A stretch of DNA of 64,000 nt. It comes from Chitinophaga sp. CF418. GTDB taxonomy: Bacteria; Bacteroidota; Bacteroidia; Chitinophagales; Chitinophagaceae. The translations under genes were made by a program, and so were the position numbers. The notes under the pieces were generated by a model, which saw nothing but the letters and a program-made list of their open reading frames with translations, was not told the origin of the DNA and made no database searches. The first letter of the stretch is position 1, and each line of letters opens with the position of its first letter. Location: NCBI RefSeq assembly GCF_900142925.1, contig NZ_FRCN01000008.1, forward strand, positions 248,001 to 312,000. Direction: 5' to 3'. Shown piece after piece: positions 32,001 through 41,200 of this stretch.

Positions 32001-34481
32001 TACGTTAATAGTAGGTTCTACCGCGTTAAATGAATCATCGAAAAGTGCATATTGCCCTCCGGGACTTACATCTCTCTCCATGATATTTTCGAGATCCGTA
32101 CAAGGAGTAGATGTTGCACAGGTAGCCCTTAATACAGCACACTGGCTGGACAAGGATGCGTATAACTTGTTAATCCACGCCGTAATGGTCGAATCATTGG
32201 CTGCAACGTTAACGCTATCAGCCACTAAACGTTCCTTTATACGTTGACTGAAGTCCGTTAACTCACCTAATGACTCCTTACAGGTGGCACAATCATTGAA
32301 GCAGGAAAGAAAATCTTTATTCAATAAGGCATCACTAACAAATGCCCATTCCTTCTTCAGGTTTGTATTTTTCTCAACATAATTACGCGCATAGGAAGTT
32401 ACCGCTGCTTCAGGTATACCTAATTCAAAAGTGATAAAGTATTCCCCAACCTCCATAGTGGTATCAATCTCTATAGAATTGAACACCTCTTCATCACAGC
32501 TTCCCGCCATACTTCCAATTTTAATTGGCGCGGCACTCCTATAGATCTCATTTCCGCAATTGTCGGAAATATGGATATTTCCTTCATAGTAACAATTGCT
32601 ACAAATGTTCACGTTATTTTCAGCATACTTGCTTATAAGCTGCTGTATGTCCAATGTGAGCTTTACACTGTTGTGGGGAACAGCATTCATATAAGTGGCG
32701 GTAGCCGAAATCTTCATCTTTGAAGGATCAAAGGAAAATTCACGGTTCATTACCACAGTAGTCGTTGGAACGGCAACAGGTTTGGATGGTAGTGCATCAA
32801 CGTTACCAAGTGTATCTCCAGCCAATGCCGTGGCAACTGTCTTACCGGCAGCATCCTGGTAACTAATGCTTATCTGACCATTACCATCAATAGTCATATT
32901 CTTCAGGTAATGGCTGGCGTATCCTACATCATTCCCAAACAGCCTGTCCAGTTCCCACTGCTCCGGTTTACCATAGAAATAACGTGTAGCTTTACTAACT
33001 GCTGCAGGTCCTGGCTGAAACAATTTACCAACGCCTCCCTGCACACTTACACGTCCTGTATTATCTCCTGTATATCTTGTTACTGCTAAAGGATATCCCT
33101 CTGCATCAGGAATGTATTTATTCTCAGGCCTGGATGCATCATCCTTAAATTCATTCAGCGGTGAATAATATCTGGCGGCGCCCTTCCCGTTAGATAGAGG
33201 GGCTGGTGTACTTATGCAATTACCTCCGCTACCATAAACGTCATTAAAATTATATTTTCCAGTGGCCGAAGGGTGCATTTCAGGATAATACCTCAGAACG
33301 GAGGCAGCAGTAGGAGCTGGAAGAATGCTCGCTAACGGACGCCCAAACTCATCATATATTGTCTCCTGTACTACCGCTGTTTTGTCGCTGTTATTTACAG
33401 TAACCGTTTGCCTGTTCCGTAAGCTTCCATCGAAATAACTAACTACCTCTTTCTTTTTCCCATCTTCCGCATATACCGCGTTGTATTGCCAGTTGAGATT
33501 ATCCTGATGCCAGGGATTCTCTGCTAAATCAATGACACCCGGTTTAGTCACTCCATTCTCCTGGATCTGATACTGCCAGGGCCCTTCCTGGCGAAAACCA
33601 TTATCCTGATATTGCACCAGACGCATGCGGACTAACAAAAATCTCGAATTGTGCACCAGGGAAATGTCAAATAGCTCCTTCTGCACAGTAGCACGACTGG
33701 CATTATTCCTGAACATTTTCTTCAGGTCATCTACTGTGATACCCGTTGACAAGCTATCCAGCTTCCGTCCATTGTCTGATTCATCATCAATGAACGTCCA
33801 CTCCACATCATACTCCTCTACCCCGGTGATCGTATTCCAGGAAAGTGATACAGCATGTGGATCTATAGGTGCGCCTTCCGGTACCACCGACTGCTGCCGG
33901 GATACTACCGGAATTAGCGGAGTATTCTGGTCTAAATCATATGAACGCTCCACTGCCACCTGAGTTATAAGACGGAAAGCGGCAGGAAGAGGTGCACCCA
34001 ACTCGGCACTAGTTATATCATTTACTGTGATCCTTACCTTATGTCCATTCATAAACCGGTGAGAAGCTGCATCCTGGTAAGCAACACCAGCTGTTGGATC
34101 AAAGCTGATCGTCAGCTTTACGTGATCATCAACAGAAGGATCTACCTGGTCTGGTAGAGACCAATATTCTACTTTCAGATCTATTTCACACTTAAAGGCT
34201 TTAGGCAATACAACCCCTAAATCACGATACAGACCAAAGGTGATAATATTGCTTACAGTCTTGTTATGGATCTTCTGCCAATCGTATGCACTGTTGAGGA
34301 ACTTTTCATCCTTTAGTGTCAGTACATCTCCCTTTTTTATCGTACCCTGTAATTGGTTCTGATAAGTCTCAACAGCATTGAAGGCTTTTGCCTGCAGCAC
34401 TCCGCAAAGCAACCAGGCAGCCATGATTACCTTCACCATTAATATTTTAGCGTAAACAGCACGCATATGCATTTTCAACAT
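25974..34481 (-). CDS. giant RHS-repeat toxin with C-terminal cysteine-hydrolase-like domain
   Basis: The 2835 residues start with a Sec signal (VIMAAWLLCGVLQAKA). The N-terminal third has a fibronectin-like part and the start of RHS repeats. The middle (about 600-1650) is Cys-rich with several CxxC pairs (ICSNCYY, CATCKE, GCTNCRY). A LamG-like domain follows at about 1677-1830, then the YD/RHS repeats (about 1850-2480) and the core tip YRYGFNGKENDNEVKGEG, YGMRVYDPRLGKFLSVDPL. The toxin (about 2585-2835) has Cys2643 in FDCADLS and His2748 in NGSGHSQTL, after SGDLLAWDH. This order suggests an NlpC/P60- or CHAP-like papain fold. RHS proteins form a closed beta-cage that encloses the toxin. No secretion tail is visible. 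The lipoprotein immunity gene overlaps its 3' end. Confidence 0.9.
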   Translation of the reverse strand: MLKMHMRAVYAKILMVKVIMAAWLLCGVLQAKAFNAVETYQNQLQGTIKKGDVLTLKDEKFLNSAYDWQKIHNKTVSNIITFGLYRDLGVVLPKAFKCEIDLKVEYWSLPDQVDPSVDDHVKLTISFDPTAGVAYQDAASHRFMNGHKVRITVNDITSAELGAPLPAAFRLITQVAVERSYDLDQNTPLIPVVSRQQSVVPEGAPIDPHAVSLSWNTITGVEEYDVEWTFIDDESDNGRKLDSLSTGITVDDLKKMFRNNASRATVQKELFDISLVHNSRFLLVRMRLVQYQDNGFRQEGPWQYQIQENGVTKPGVIDLAENPWHQDNLNWQYNAVYAEDGKKKEVVSYFDGSLRNRQTVTVNNSDKTAVVQETIYDEFGRPLASILPAPTAASVLRYYPEMHPSATGKYNFNDVYGSGGNCISTPAPLSNGKGAARYYSPLNEFKDDASRPENKYIPDAEGYPLAVTRYTGDNTGRVSVQGGVGKLFQPGPAAVSKATRYFYGKPEQWELDRLFGNDVGYASHYLKNMTIDGNGQISISYQDAAGKTVATALAGDTLGNVDALPSKPVAVPTTTVVMNREFSFDPSKMKISATATYMNAVPHNSVKLTLDIQQLISKYAENNVNICSNCYYEGNIHISDNCGNEIYRSAAPIKIGSMAGSCDEEVFNSIEIDTTMEVGEYFITFELGIPEAAVTSYARNYVEKNTNLKKEWAFVSDALLNKDFLSCFNDCATCKESLGELTDFSQRIKERLVADSVNVAANDSTITAWINKLYASLSSQCAVLRATCATSTPCTDLENIMERDVSPGGQYALFDDSFNAVEPTINVLNLNWRQVFKPLPKDSLRYIQEQFELEDGTITSPYDSAFTLQLLAKYWKSDWASSFVEYHPEYCALRFCRENASYLQWDEQIRTLAKTVSDIPANASGAVYSRDSISWLVDHDLFFKNGEKGRPFLSAFIDDLTNYSKNVAGAKSDGTPVGSLSKFVDYMLYCADYTGTTNVNNDPVREADNWSDCVPKEDCRIPDREWVLYREKYLELKDKYYQLLRNTPAYCGAACTVGKASAYPVINCPDASTFVLGTDGDCPGTVGYRCKITYLGAPLAQNLTINIYYPDEYKNLIIGSTQVPLYAGQTVTAFCVNKKIPLSALRIASTNCGTAAEDTAFSCAVDAREDKFARVTYGYNGSDSKVEYTYTGHIPPVGAAIRARVWWDPNDPDTYYPIQIDHDYDRHPFLIIQHGQINNWIFGIDTCYGDSPNPGTGCNQAYAYKTSRITNISYATPPITTDTTALKGIVNDAMVAMINQNCEAQADVWMGALSGLLDSIKYVSKKSTVRAKLIEVCKLGGDADHINGASSAGNATAEGYKSFADVLKGVLGFYNMDYNPYLIDAPYPYDVQPQPVEKVIEATNASICDRLATLTAEYNAAQTGDSFYVYLTKKYGEAMNITRDELQFLQKGCTNCRYLLQQPVKLPVFMEKGAKGCISASEYTDAVMAFVAIMGDSLIVDHPNYEVMFANYLNGRFGFTLSYAEYKEYGDTVAKNSSFSMLLCNHPSYASVKPDNYECMMQGIDDAVTAGHVAYKEYIEEVKRLFRAEYIAYCSANKPKLSLTSSQQTYHYTLYYYDQAGNLVRTVPPEGVHPLDDSLFAQIAAVRRKGSAVCTYGGPTTNTPEATALQQFTTVFDRTGDASLEMWMFNQSRSGGQVIATTSGNKYMFNLCISGKYLNFDVYTITPLTGGETDVVLSAHTTADLTGILPLTPWTHVVIQGDGLKKNSREIYVNGKSCPRVNVEPTGACPWEIRSGGAGITYPKNLTLLKQVRFFSRKLSAKEISANADDACMGFSPSYATALDSAKLFWTRFGIPAAGSYWTVDGSTTETQYVAVFPKHTLTTSYAYQSLNGIEAQNTPDGGTSHFWYDMLGRMVASQNAEQLNPLGGGWSSRYSYTNYDAQGRIKEVGETNATLPVTVPFLSTDALAAFGTNPRQQVTRTYYDAPKSQTADAIATAQDNLRKRVSAVTYAEDENGNPQQATYYSYDQIGNVKTLWQQMADLDTKQIDYQYDLVSGKVNKVRYQGGKKDQFLYGYEYDAENRLTKAFTGVNTVSSNGWEIETPHTDAAYRYYLHGPLARTELGNEQLVQGIDYAYTLQGWLKGVNGNYLSPQDEIGGDGVQHTWRSNTARDAYAYSLEYFAGDYKEISDQAKAFPLTWTVGVPTEAGRDLFNGNISRSTLALKRVAEQTPVGYSYRYDQLNRLKGMRQHSLTVGATDWSATTAGDQFKEAITYDGNGNILSYLRNGSSGRGLTMDQLSYVYSRDAAGNLLNNKLSQVIDAVDNASYTEDLKNQQANNYLYDNIGNLISDMQGQIDSVRWTLYGKIRQIGKADGSSLEYAYDPSGNRVYKQYTKGAVADKTWYVRDAQGNVLAVYGNKDGGNQTYWKEQHLYGSSRLGVWTSDIDATDVTSTASDTNWLKKGRKQYELTNHLGNVLATISDKVVDSVSGGAVDHYEAEVLSAQDYYPFGMLQPDRKWSLGSYRYGFNGKENDNEVKGEGNQQDYGMRVYDPRLGKFLSVDPLFKSYPWNSTYAYAENRVIDGVDLDGGEWKTKHRWTEVITDEALIKRMGSKYIKGMTYQTLWRQEVGGILKTYKEGNEKFDCADLSIRAMVTFAYKYKLPVYFKDYKTPADPTISNDNYGFNYKDGNGDVKRINFKEGDWLAFSKQIESFYGSLDLFRNDFLTENKEWKDLMSGDLLAWDHRNGSGHSQTLTRVGDSRFDFDDDKDNLTTIQGNEPAAKPLEKSYSFVYLKVVYWSDLIQPKKWNFHEFDKHVTTKKGNSAQNKNEDAKNRTKK

Positions 34482-34494
34482 TAAGAGGTTAACA

Positions 34495-35280
34495 CTAGTC
34501 TTTAATCAATTCATATCCTTTCAATCGCCTTGAAGGCGCCAGCTCTCCATTATTCATCGTCACATAACGCTCCATCCGCAAAAGGTCCTGCCTCACCTCT
34601 CCAGGTTCAAAACTGCGGACAGTCACTTTCAATAATCTATCCTTCGACAAATCTTCCATCTCCATTGGATTTGACATACGCATTACTGCGCGCCGGATGA
34701 CGCCCGCACTATCAAAAGAAACACGGTATTCGCGACAGCTGGCATGTCTGTTATTGACCAGCGAAATTTGCGTAAGCGGACCGTCTGCAGTACGTGTTAC
34801 ATTGTATGTTTCCCTCGACAAAAAGGTTGCTTCCATATCAGCAGACATTCTAACCGGATTTACCACTTCTTTCGGTTCAGACACGTATATCTTCTTCATA
34901 TCATGTGCGACAACGATATAGGCGTCAGTCAATGATACCATTTCATTATCACCAAACTGGTAATATCCCTGATTGCCTTGCCGGGTGTAACAGAAATCAC
35001 CCTGTATGTTATTACTCTCGTCTCCCAGGTCCTGCGCATCCATTGTTCCTGCAATAGTAATGTAGGTAACAGTATCCATCGCATGCAACAGCTTTGTCAG
35101 CTCGCTGATGATAGCCTTCTGTTGTTTGTCATTTTCACTGATCACAATCCTCTTCTCCTTTTTGGGAAGCCTGGGGCCAAACCATTCCCGGAAACCGGGA
35201 ATAGTAGCAAATGCACCTGAGGCAATCAGTAACACACCCACAGGTATAAGGATCTTTATATATTTAGCACTTAATTTCAT
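34495..35280 (-). CDS. membrane-anchored periplasmic protein of the RHS operon
   Basis: The 261 residues begin with an uncleaved-looking N-terminal helix (MKLSAKYIKILIPVGVLLIA) and a linker with basic residues (FGPRLPKKEKRIV). A periplasmic domain of about 200 residues follows, rich in beta strands (TYITIAGTMDAQDLGDESNN), broadly like LolA/outer-membrane lipoprotein carrier folds. It lies between the PA14-type giant gene (18 bases) and the RHS gene (13 bases), so it is an integral part of this system. It could help the RHS protein across the envelope. No family name can be given. Confidence 0.7.
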   Translation of the reverse strand: MKLSAKYIKILIPVGVLLIASGAFATIPGFREWFGPRLPKKEKRIVISENDKQQKAIISELTKLLHAMDTVTYITIAGTMDAQDLGDESNNIQGDFCYTRQGNQGYYQFGDNEMVSLTDAYIVVAHDMKKIYVSEPKEVVNPVRMSADMEATFLSRETYNVTRTADGPLTQISLVNNRHASCREYRVSFDSAGVIRRAVMRMSNPMEMEDLSKDRLLKVTVRSFEPGEVRQDLLRMERYVTMNNGELAPSRRLKGYELIKD

Positions 35281-35298
35281 GGTATAGCAATATTTTCA

Positions 35299-38200
35299 CT
35301 AGTTAGCTTTACGATAAGCAGAACGGTTTTCTTTAATTGTCATAATACCTCTTTCGGTTTCTTTCTTCACACGGATCAATGTACCCTCGTCATCATACTC
35401 GTAGAAAGTGGCATAGTTATTCTCGTCCATCTCTGCCATTACCCGCTGCGTCTTGTCGTCATATGTGAAGGTTTTCAACTGTCCGTCATATGGGAATATC
35501 CTGATATCATCTATTTTCACGCCATTACCAGTCAATACAACCGTTATCTCTTCCAATTGATTACCTAAGGTCCACGCCGGGATATCCAATGTACCTTCTA
35601 CCAGTTTCCAGCCCTCTACAACAGCTTTCTTTTTCAGCGTTGTAACATCGTGGTTATTCACCTTCAATGTAATGCCAGTACCAGTGCCCGATGGATCACT
35701 ATCTTTCACCCAGGCAGAGAAAATATACTTATTGCCTGTCACCGGGTTGAATCCTCTTAATCCGAGCCAGCCGTCCGTTCTCTGATAATATTCACCTTTT
35801 GTGTTATTAGCGATGTAAATACCCGGTGTATGTTCATTCCTGAAAACATTAGCCTTCAGTTCGATATCCCCATTCAACTTTAAGCTATAGTTACCGCTAT
35901 GTGCATCCTGATCATCCAGTTTATCTGCATAACCATCTCCCAGCACATTCCTGATGTTGAAATTGTCTGGTTCGCATGGTCTTACACCCACACATTGATC
36001 ATTGAACTTATAATCATCAAAACCGTCATAAAATATTTCCCGCTGGCGCATATTTGAACCCACTGCCACCGGCAGGCTGGATTTATATCCATAACGCGCC
36101 GCGCTGTAACGATTCAATGCGTCTTTGTTCTCAAGATCCTGGGAATATTTATCATACATCGTCATTGTATTTGATGTTACCCACTCAATGTTCGTTGCTA
36201 TACTCCAGCCATTATTGTATACCCAGAATGCATAGAACTTCTCATAATAACCATTCCTGCGAAGGCCTGCACTACCGGTAGTATTAGTAACCAGATCCTG
36301 ACCTGAGCGACTTGTAAGCCATGCCATCTGTCTATATGGCAGCCAGTTACCCAGATATCCGTAGAGATATGGGTTGATCGCACTATTAATAGGAATCGCC
36401 GGACAGCCTAAATTGCCTGAACACAGGTCCATCGCACCCGGAGGACAGGAGAAACGGCGTTTCACAATCTCTCCGGAGGTATTCTTCACATATGTATCTC
36501 TTGGCTTGCCGTCAAGCATTGTTTCGGTGGAGAATATTTTATTAACATCTGACTCAGCAGCAGCATTCACAAGCTGAGTAAGTGTGTTGTTATATACTTC
36601 CACTCCAACTGCATGATCGCCTTCTTTATTCATCGCCTCTATTGTCAGCGTATGGCGTCCTGCGCTTAAATAAACAGGATATACTTTCCAGTCGAGATAA
36701 GGCTCATTGTCCCCATTCCATTTCATCAGCACCTCTTTGATAAGTACGCCGTCAATCAACACTCTCACCTGATTATCTGCTCCCATACCGAGATAATAAG
36801 TCTTGCTTTCAGGTACGTTCAGACAGTTATTAACCCCTATCCATTGATTATCATAGGACGACTGCAGCCATATGCCCGTTTTGTTCAGGCGACCGCAGTA
36901 TCCGGAGCTTACAGCAACCATAGCCAACCTGGATGTAGTTGCAGCAGTATCTGCCGGGGTCAGAGAAGCATCCGTTTTTTCGGAAGATGCTATGCGGGCA
37001 AAGCTGCTGCCAGTTGATGTTCCGCAACTTCCTCCAAAGCCCCAGAATGAATTCGCCACCCTCGTTCCTTCATTTCCATTTGCATCATGAAATATGGCGC
37101 CTTGTTTCGTATAAACGTCTAGTTCATTGCCTTCTGCTATTGTCAACCCAACATCTGTATCTTCTGCTGCGCCAATCGGTATACATGATTGTCCGTCAGG
37201 GCTTTTTGTATATCCCTCAGGACATGATCCTTTCTCCCTTGAGCCACAATCCGGATAACCATTCATTATGCTGATTTCTTCACCATCAGGGCATATATAG
37301 TTACCATTTACCCGTTTGCCGTTGTCATCCAGTTCATACAGGTACACGTTAGGATCACCCTTTAATCTGGCCGTTGAAAATATAATTGAAGGATCAATTG
37401 CCTCCTTAACACCAGTATTCAGGGTACTCATATCAGCGGTGTATATTTCCGCTCCAACCGTGCGTCCGTCATCCGCCCAGGCTTCAACACGAATATTATG
37501 TTTGCCCGCTGATAAATGGTACCTTACCAATGCCCATATTTCATAGCTTTCCACGCGAATGTCTTCCGACCAGGCAACTTTTACTCCATCGATAAGAATT
37601 CTTATTTTCTTAGTACCGGCGATACCAACAAATACATCCTTTTCCGATTGCAGGGTCAGCAATTTCTCTGCTCCCCACCAGCGGCTATCGGGCAATCCCT
37701 GCAACCAGATACCAACGCTATCCAGCTTTGAGTGCCAATAAGCAGCACCACTTGTGCCTATATTCTGCGTATTATTAAACTCATAGAAGTGTGCCCCCTG
37801 TTTACCATAGTCCGGCGAAGAGCCTCCCGGCCGGATAGTGTCTGTAAAGGCGCTATTGACCATACCCGGTTTATAACATATACCATCTTCACGCTCTTCA
37901 TAGCCTTCAGGACAGCTTTTGTAATTACAATCCGTTGCCTGTCCCCAGGCCTCATCATACAAAACAGCAGTGGCATTTAAGACCTTATATCCTGAGAGGT
38001 CCTCATTACTTAAAAACTTCAGCTTATTATTAACAATAGGGTTCTCGAGACTTGTAATGGCAGTAGCAGGCGCAGATAGCAAATTGCGATACCCTGACCG
38101 GCAAATTTTTACCAGTCCATTCTGTGCACGGGCCAATCTACCTGTTCTCTCAATCAGGCGAAGAGACTTCACTCCATTTCCATCGGTAGAATTAATCACC

Positions 38201-41200
38201 CAGGTATGGTATCCTGTGTTGACATTTATCAGCTCATCTCCCGCTGTCAGGTATGGTCTGAATTCAGCCATTGGAATGCCATTATCATCAGTATCAAAAT
38301 TTGTGAATGCTGTCCCCAGGGTTTTATACGCCATACCCATCTGGCTATACATCCAGTAAGCAGGGACATTCACGGTATAAACAGGATCATCAAATTCGTT
38401 CGCTGACTGGGTTAAAACAGGCTCTCCGGAATATTTATCATAGACCAAATAGGATGCTGTACTCGTGGAGCCATTTATCCGCTTCACCACCTTACTGATC
38501 AATCCATAGTATTGAACCGTCTTCAGTACAGCTGATGAACGGAATAAACGGTAGTCATCATTCTGCGCCCAGGGGAAATGTGGTAGAGGCAGCGGGAAAC
38601 CATAAAAAGGGATCACATCCACCCCGAGGTTAATACTCTTTCCTTTATTCTTCATTTCCGACTGACGCATATCTGTGATCATATCGATCTCCCGGCCGAT
38701 GGTCTGACCTTTCGTGATCGTGCCTGTATTGTCGACTACGTCCACTATATTCTTAAGCCTTTGTGTACCTCCGGATTCTTCTGCATTATAGAAATACTCA
38801 GAGGACGAAATTTCCTGACCAGATTGATTAAACACTCTTTCCGCCTTCTCCTTTCCATGCATATCATTCAGGAAAACCACATATCCCTGAGACATACTCT
38901 GCTCATAAATGGAATTACCTCCAAAAAATGAAGACCAGGATTTGGGTTTATGCAGATACTTCTGTATTCCGGTTTGTTGTACGAATACAGGAAATTCTTT
39001 CGCTGTATAAAACTCGTAGCTAAGCCATCCGGTTTTATTTTGCTGGTCAGCGTTTCCTCCTGCTCCAAGATTACGAACCCTTACCTCCCGGTATCCAACA
39101 ACCGGCGCCGGATATAAGGACTCCGCCAATGGTTCCTCCAGATAGAAGAAGTTGTCCAATGCCCATTTTACCTTCTGGGTATATTTAATCGGCTGGCGCA
39201 TCGGATTTTCATCTCCTCCCACGACAGGTTCATAAGAGGCAACACCACTACTGATCACAGCATCACCTCTCCATGTTGTGTATTCATACTCCTGACCATA
39301 AAGTGCCTGATTCTCCCCACTTACCATGCTGTTCCACTCATCTGACATCGTTATTTTCTTTACTCTAAGGCCTCCCCCTAATTTCCTTCCGTTCAGTTTC
39401 ACAATACGTGCAAAACTCTTATTTAGCTTTACTTTACTTGCAAACTTCTTCCGCAAAGCCTTTTTATTGAAGTTTTCTCTCAGCTCAGAGAGATTGGAAG
39501 TAGCATTAGCAATTGCTGTTACGATAGCAGTAACCGGTTTATCATCAGTGACACGGCTCTTATATCCGGGATAAGCATATCTTGGATACTCCAATCTCAT
39601 CCTTTGCCATGCCGCGCTGGCAAATGGAATAACCTTCACCCCTCCTTCCGTGTCATCCTCAAATGTTACTTTGGCTATTCCATTACTTACTTTTGCATCC
39701 TTTATCTTTCCATAACAGGGGATAAAATCATATTTCGAATCACTGGTTGACGAAACTTCATCTGTGACATTTACAAACAGTTTGCAATAGAGATAATCTT
39801 CTCCATTAAGGCATTTATCCTGGAATTCCTGTTTATCTGTTGTACTAAACTGCTTATCGTCGATCTTAATATCAAAAGTCTTTGCCTTTAGCAGATTATC
39901 AGTCTGGATTCCATCCTCATCGTACATTGCCTGTATTGCACTCATATCCATCGCCTTCCTATCCTGTACATAAGCATAATCGTCTGACTCATACTTGACT
40001 TCAATGACGCCTCCTGTAGGTAGTGCAATTTTACTCAGTTGCCACATGCCTGCATTCGCTGCTGCATCAGTGCTATCATGTGCGCTATAAGGGTATTCAT
40101 CACTTCTTAAATCGCCAAAACCATCCTTATTGTTTGTCCCCACCGGTTTAAGCATACCCCAGCGGTCTGTTGACAGATACGCATAGTTTTGTCCCTCATT
40201 ATATGTAAACACATATTGATGGTGTTTCCCTTTATCCGAACTGCCATATTTGAAATAGACTCTTTCCAGGGTCAATTTTCCATTCTTTCCCGAGTTAGGT
40301 ACACCAGGACATAAGTCGTAGTTATAGCAAAACACGACTGTCTTAATTGGCGTGGTCAGATCATTCTTTGAGTATAACCTGATCTCTTTCAGTAATTGCT
40401 GTTTAACAGTAGTGTCCTTCACTCCCAACCAATTACAGCCAAGCGCATCCTCACGATCTTCCGTAATGAAATATGCGATCATTGTTTTAGACTCAATGGA
40501 ATGCAAATACCACAACTCCTTTTCACCATATACGAATGACCCTTTGTCATCGTCCGGATCAGCGTTTAAGCCACGGTTAAATTGCGCCTGGTTAGGATCT
40601 TTTCCGTATGGTGTACGCCAATGGAAATCCTTCTCCAGCTTAGAGTAGTTGAATTTGAAAGCAGTTCCCCGATCATCCTCCGTGATACCATCGTCTGTCA
40701 TATCTACATAATCCGGCGAGAGTATGCCCGTAAGCAGATAAGAGGTGGCATATGCAGGCTGGGATTCCTTATGATAATATTGATCAGTAGCACTTGATGA
40801 ACGATAATCAATCTCATTGCCTGTCAGACCAAATGTTGCCAGATTAGTGGTTTGATCAACAGTAGATCCTGCGGGCATTGCAAATGTGTATTCATCCTGC
40901 CGTTTATTATAAACAGGTATTCCATATACCATTCTCTTACCATCATCTCCTGTAACGGACATTTCAGAAATATGATGTGTTTTACGGACCGTATCTATCC
41001 TCGACATCTCCTTGTATGACATAGCATTACAAGGCTTCGGATTAAATTTTCCACTATCCTTTCTATTCAGGTCATAACTTCTGATCACTTTGTCAAGCCC
41101 TGCAAAACGTGCCTCTTTGGCCGTCAGATACGTCACAGCAGCACGGCGCACCTGCCTTCCAACCTTTTTATATGCCGAATCAGAGGTTACGGTTCCCCAT

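Noticed and set aside
25974..34481. T9SS cargo signal at the C-terminus of the RHS protein
   Set aside because: The C-terminus is the toxin and a basic tail; there is no beta-rich sorting domain like that of the GH87-like enzyme.
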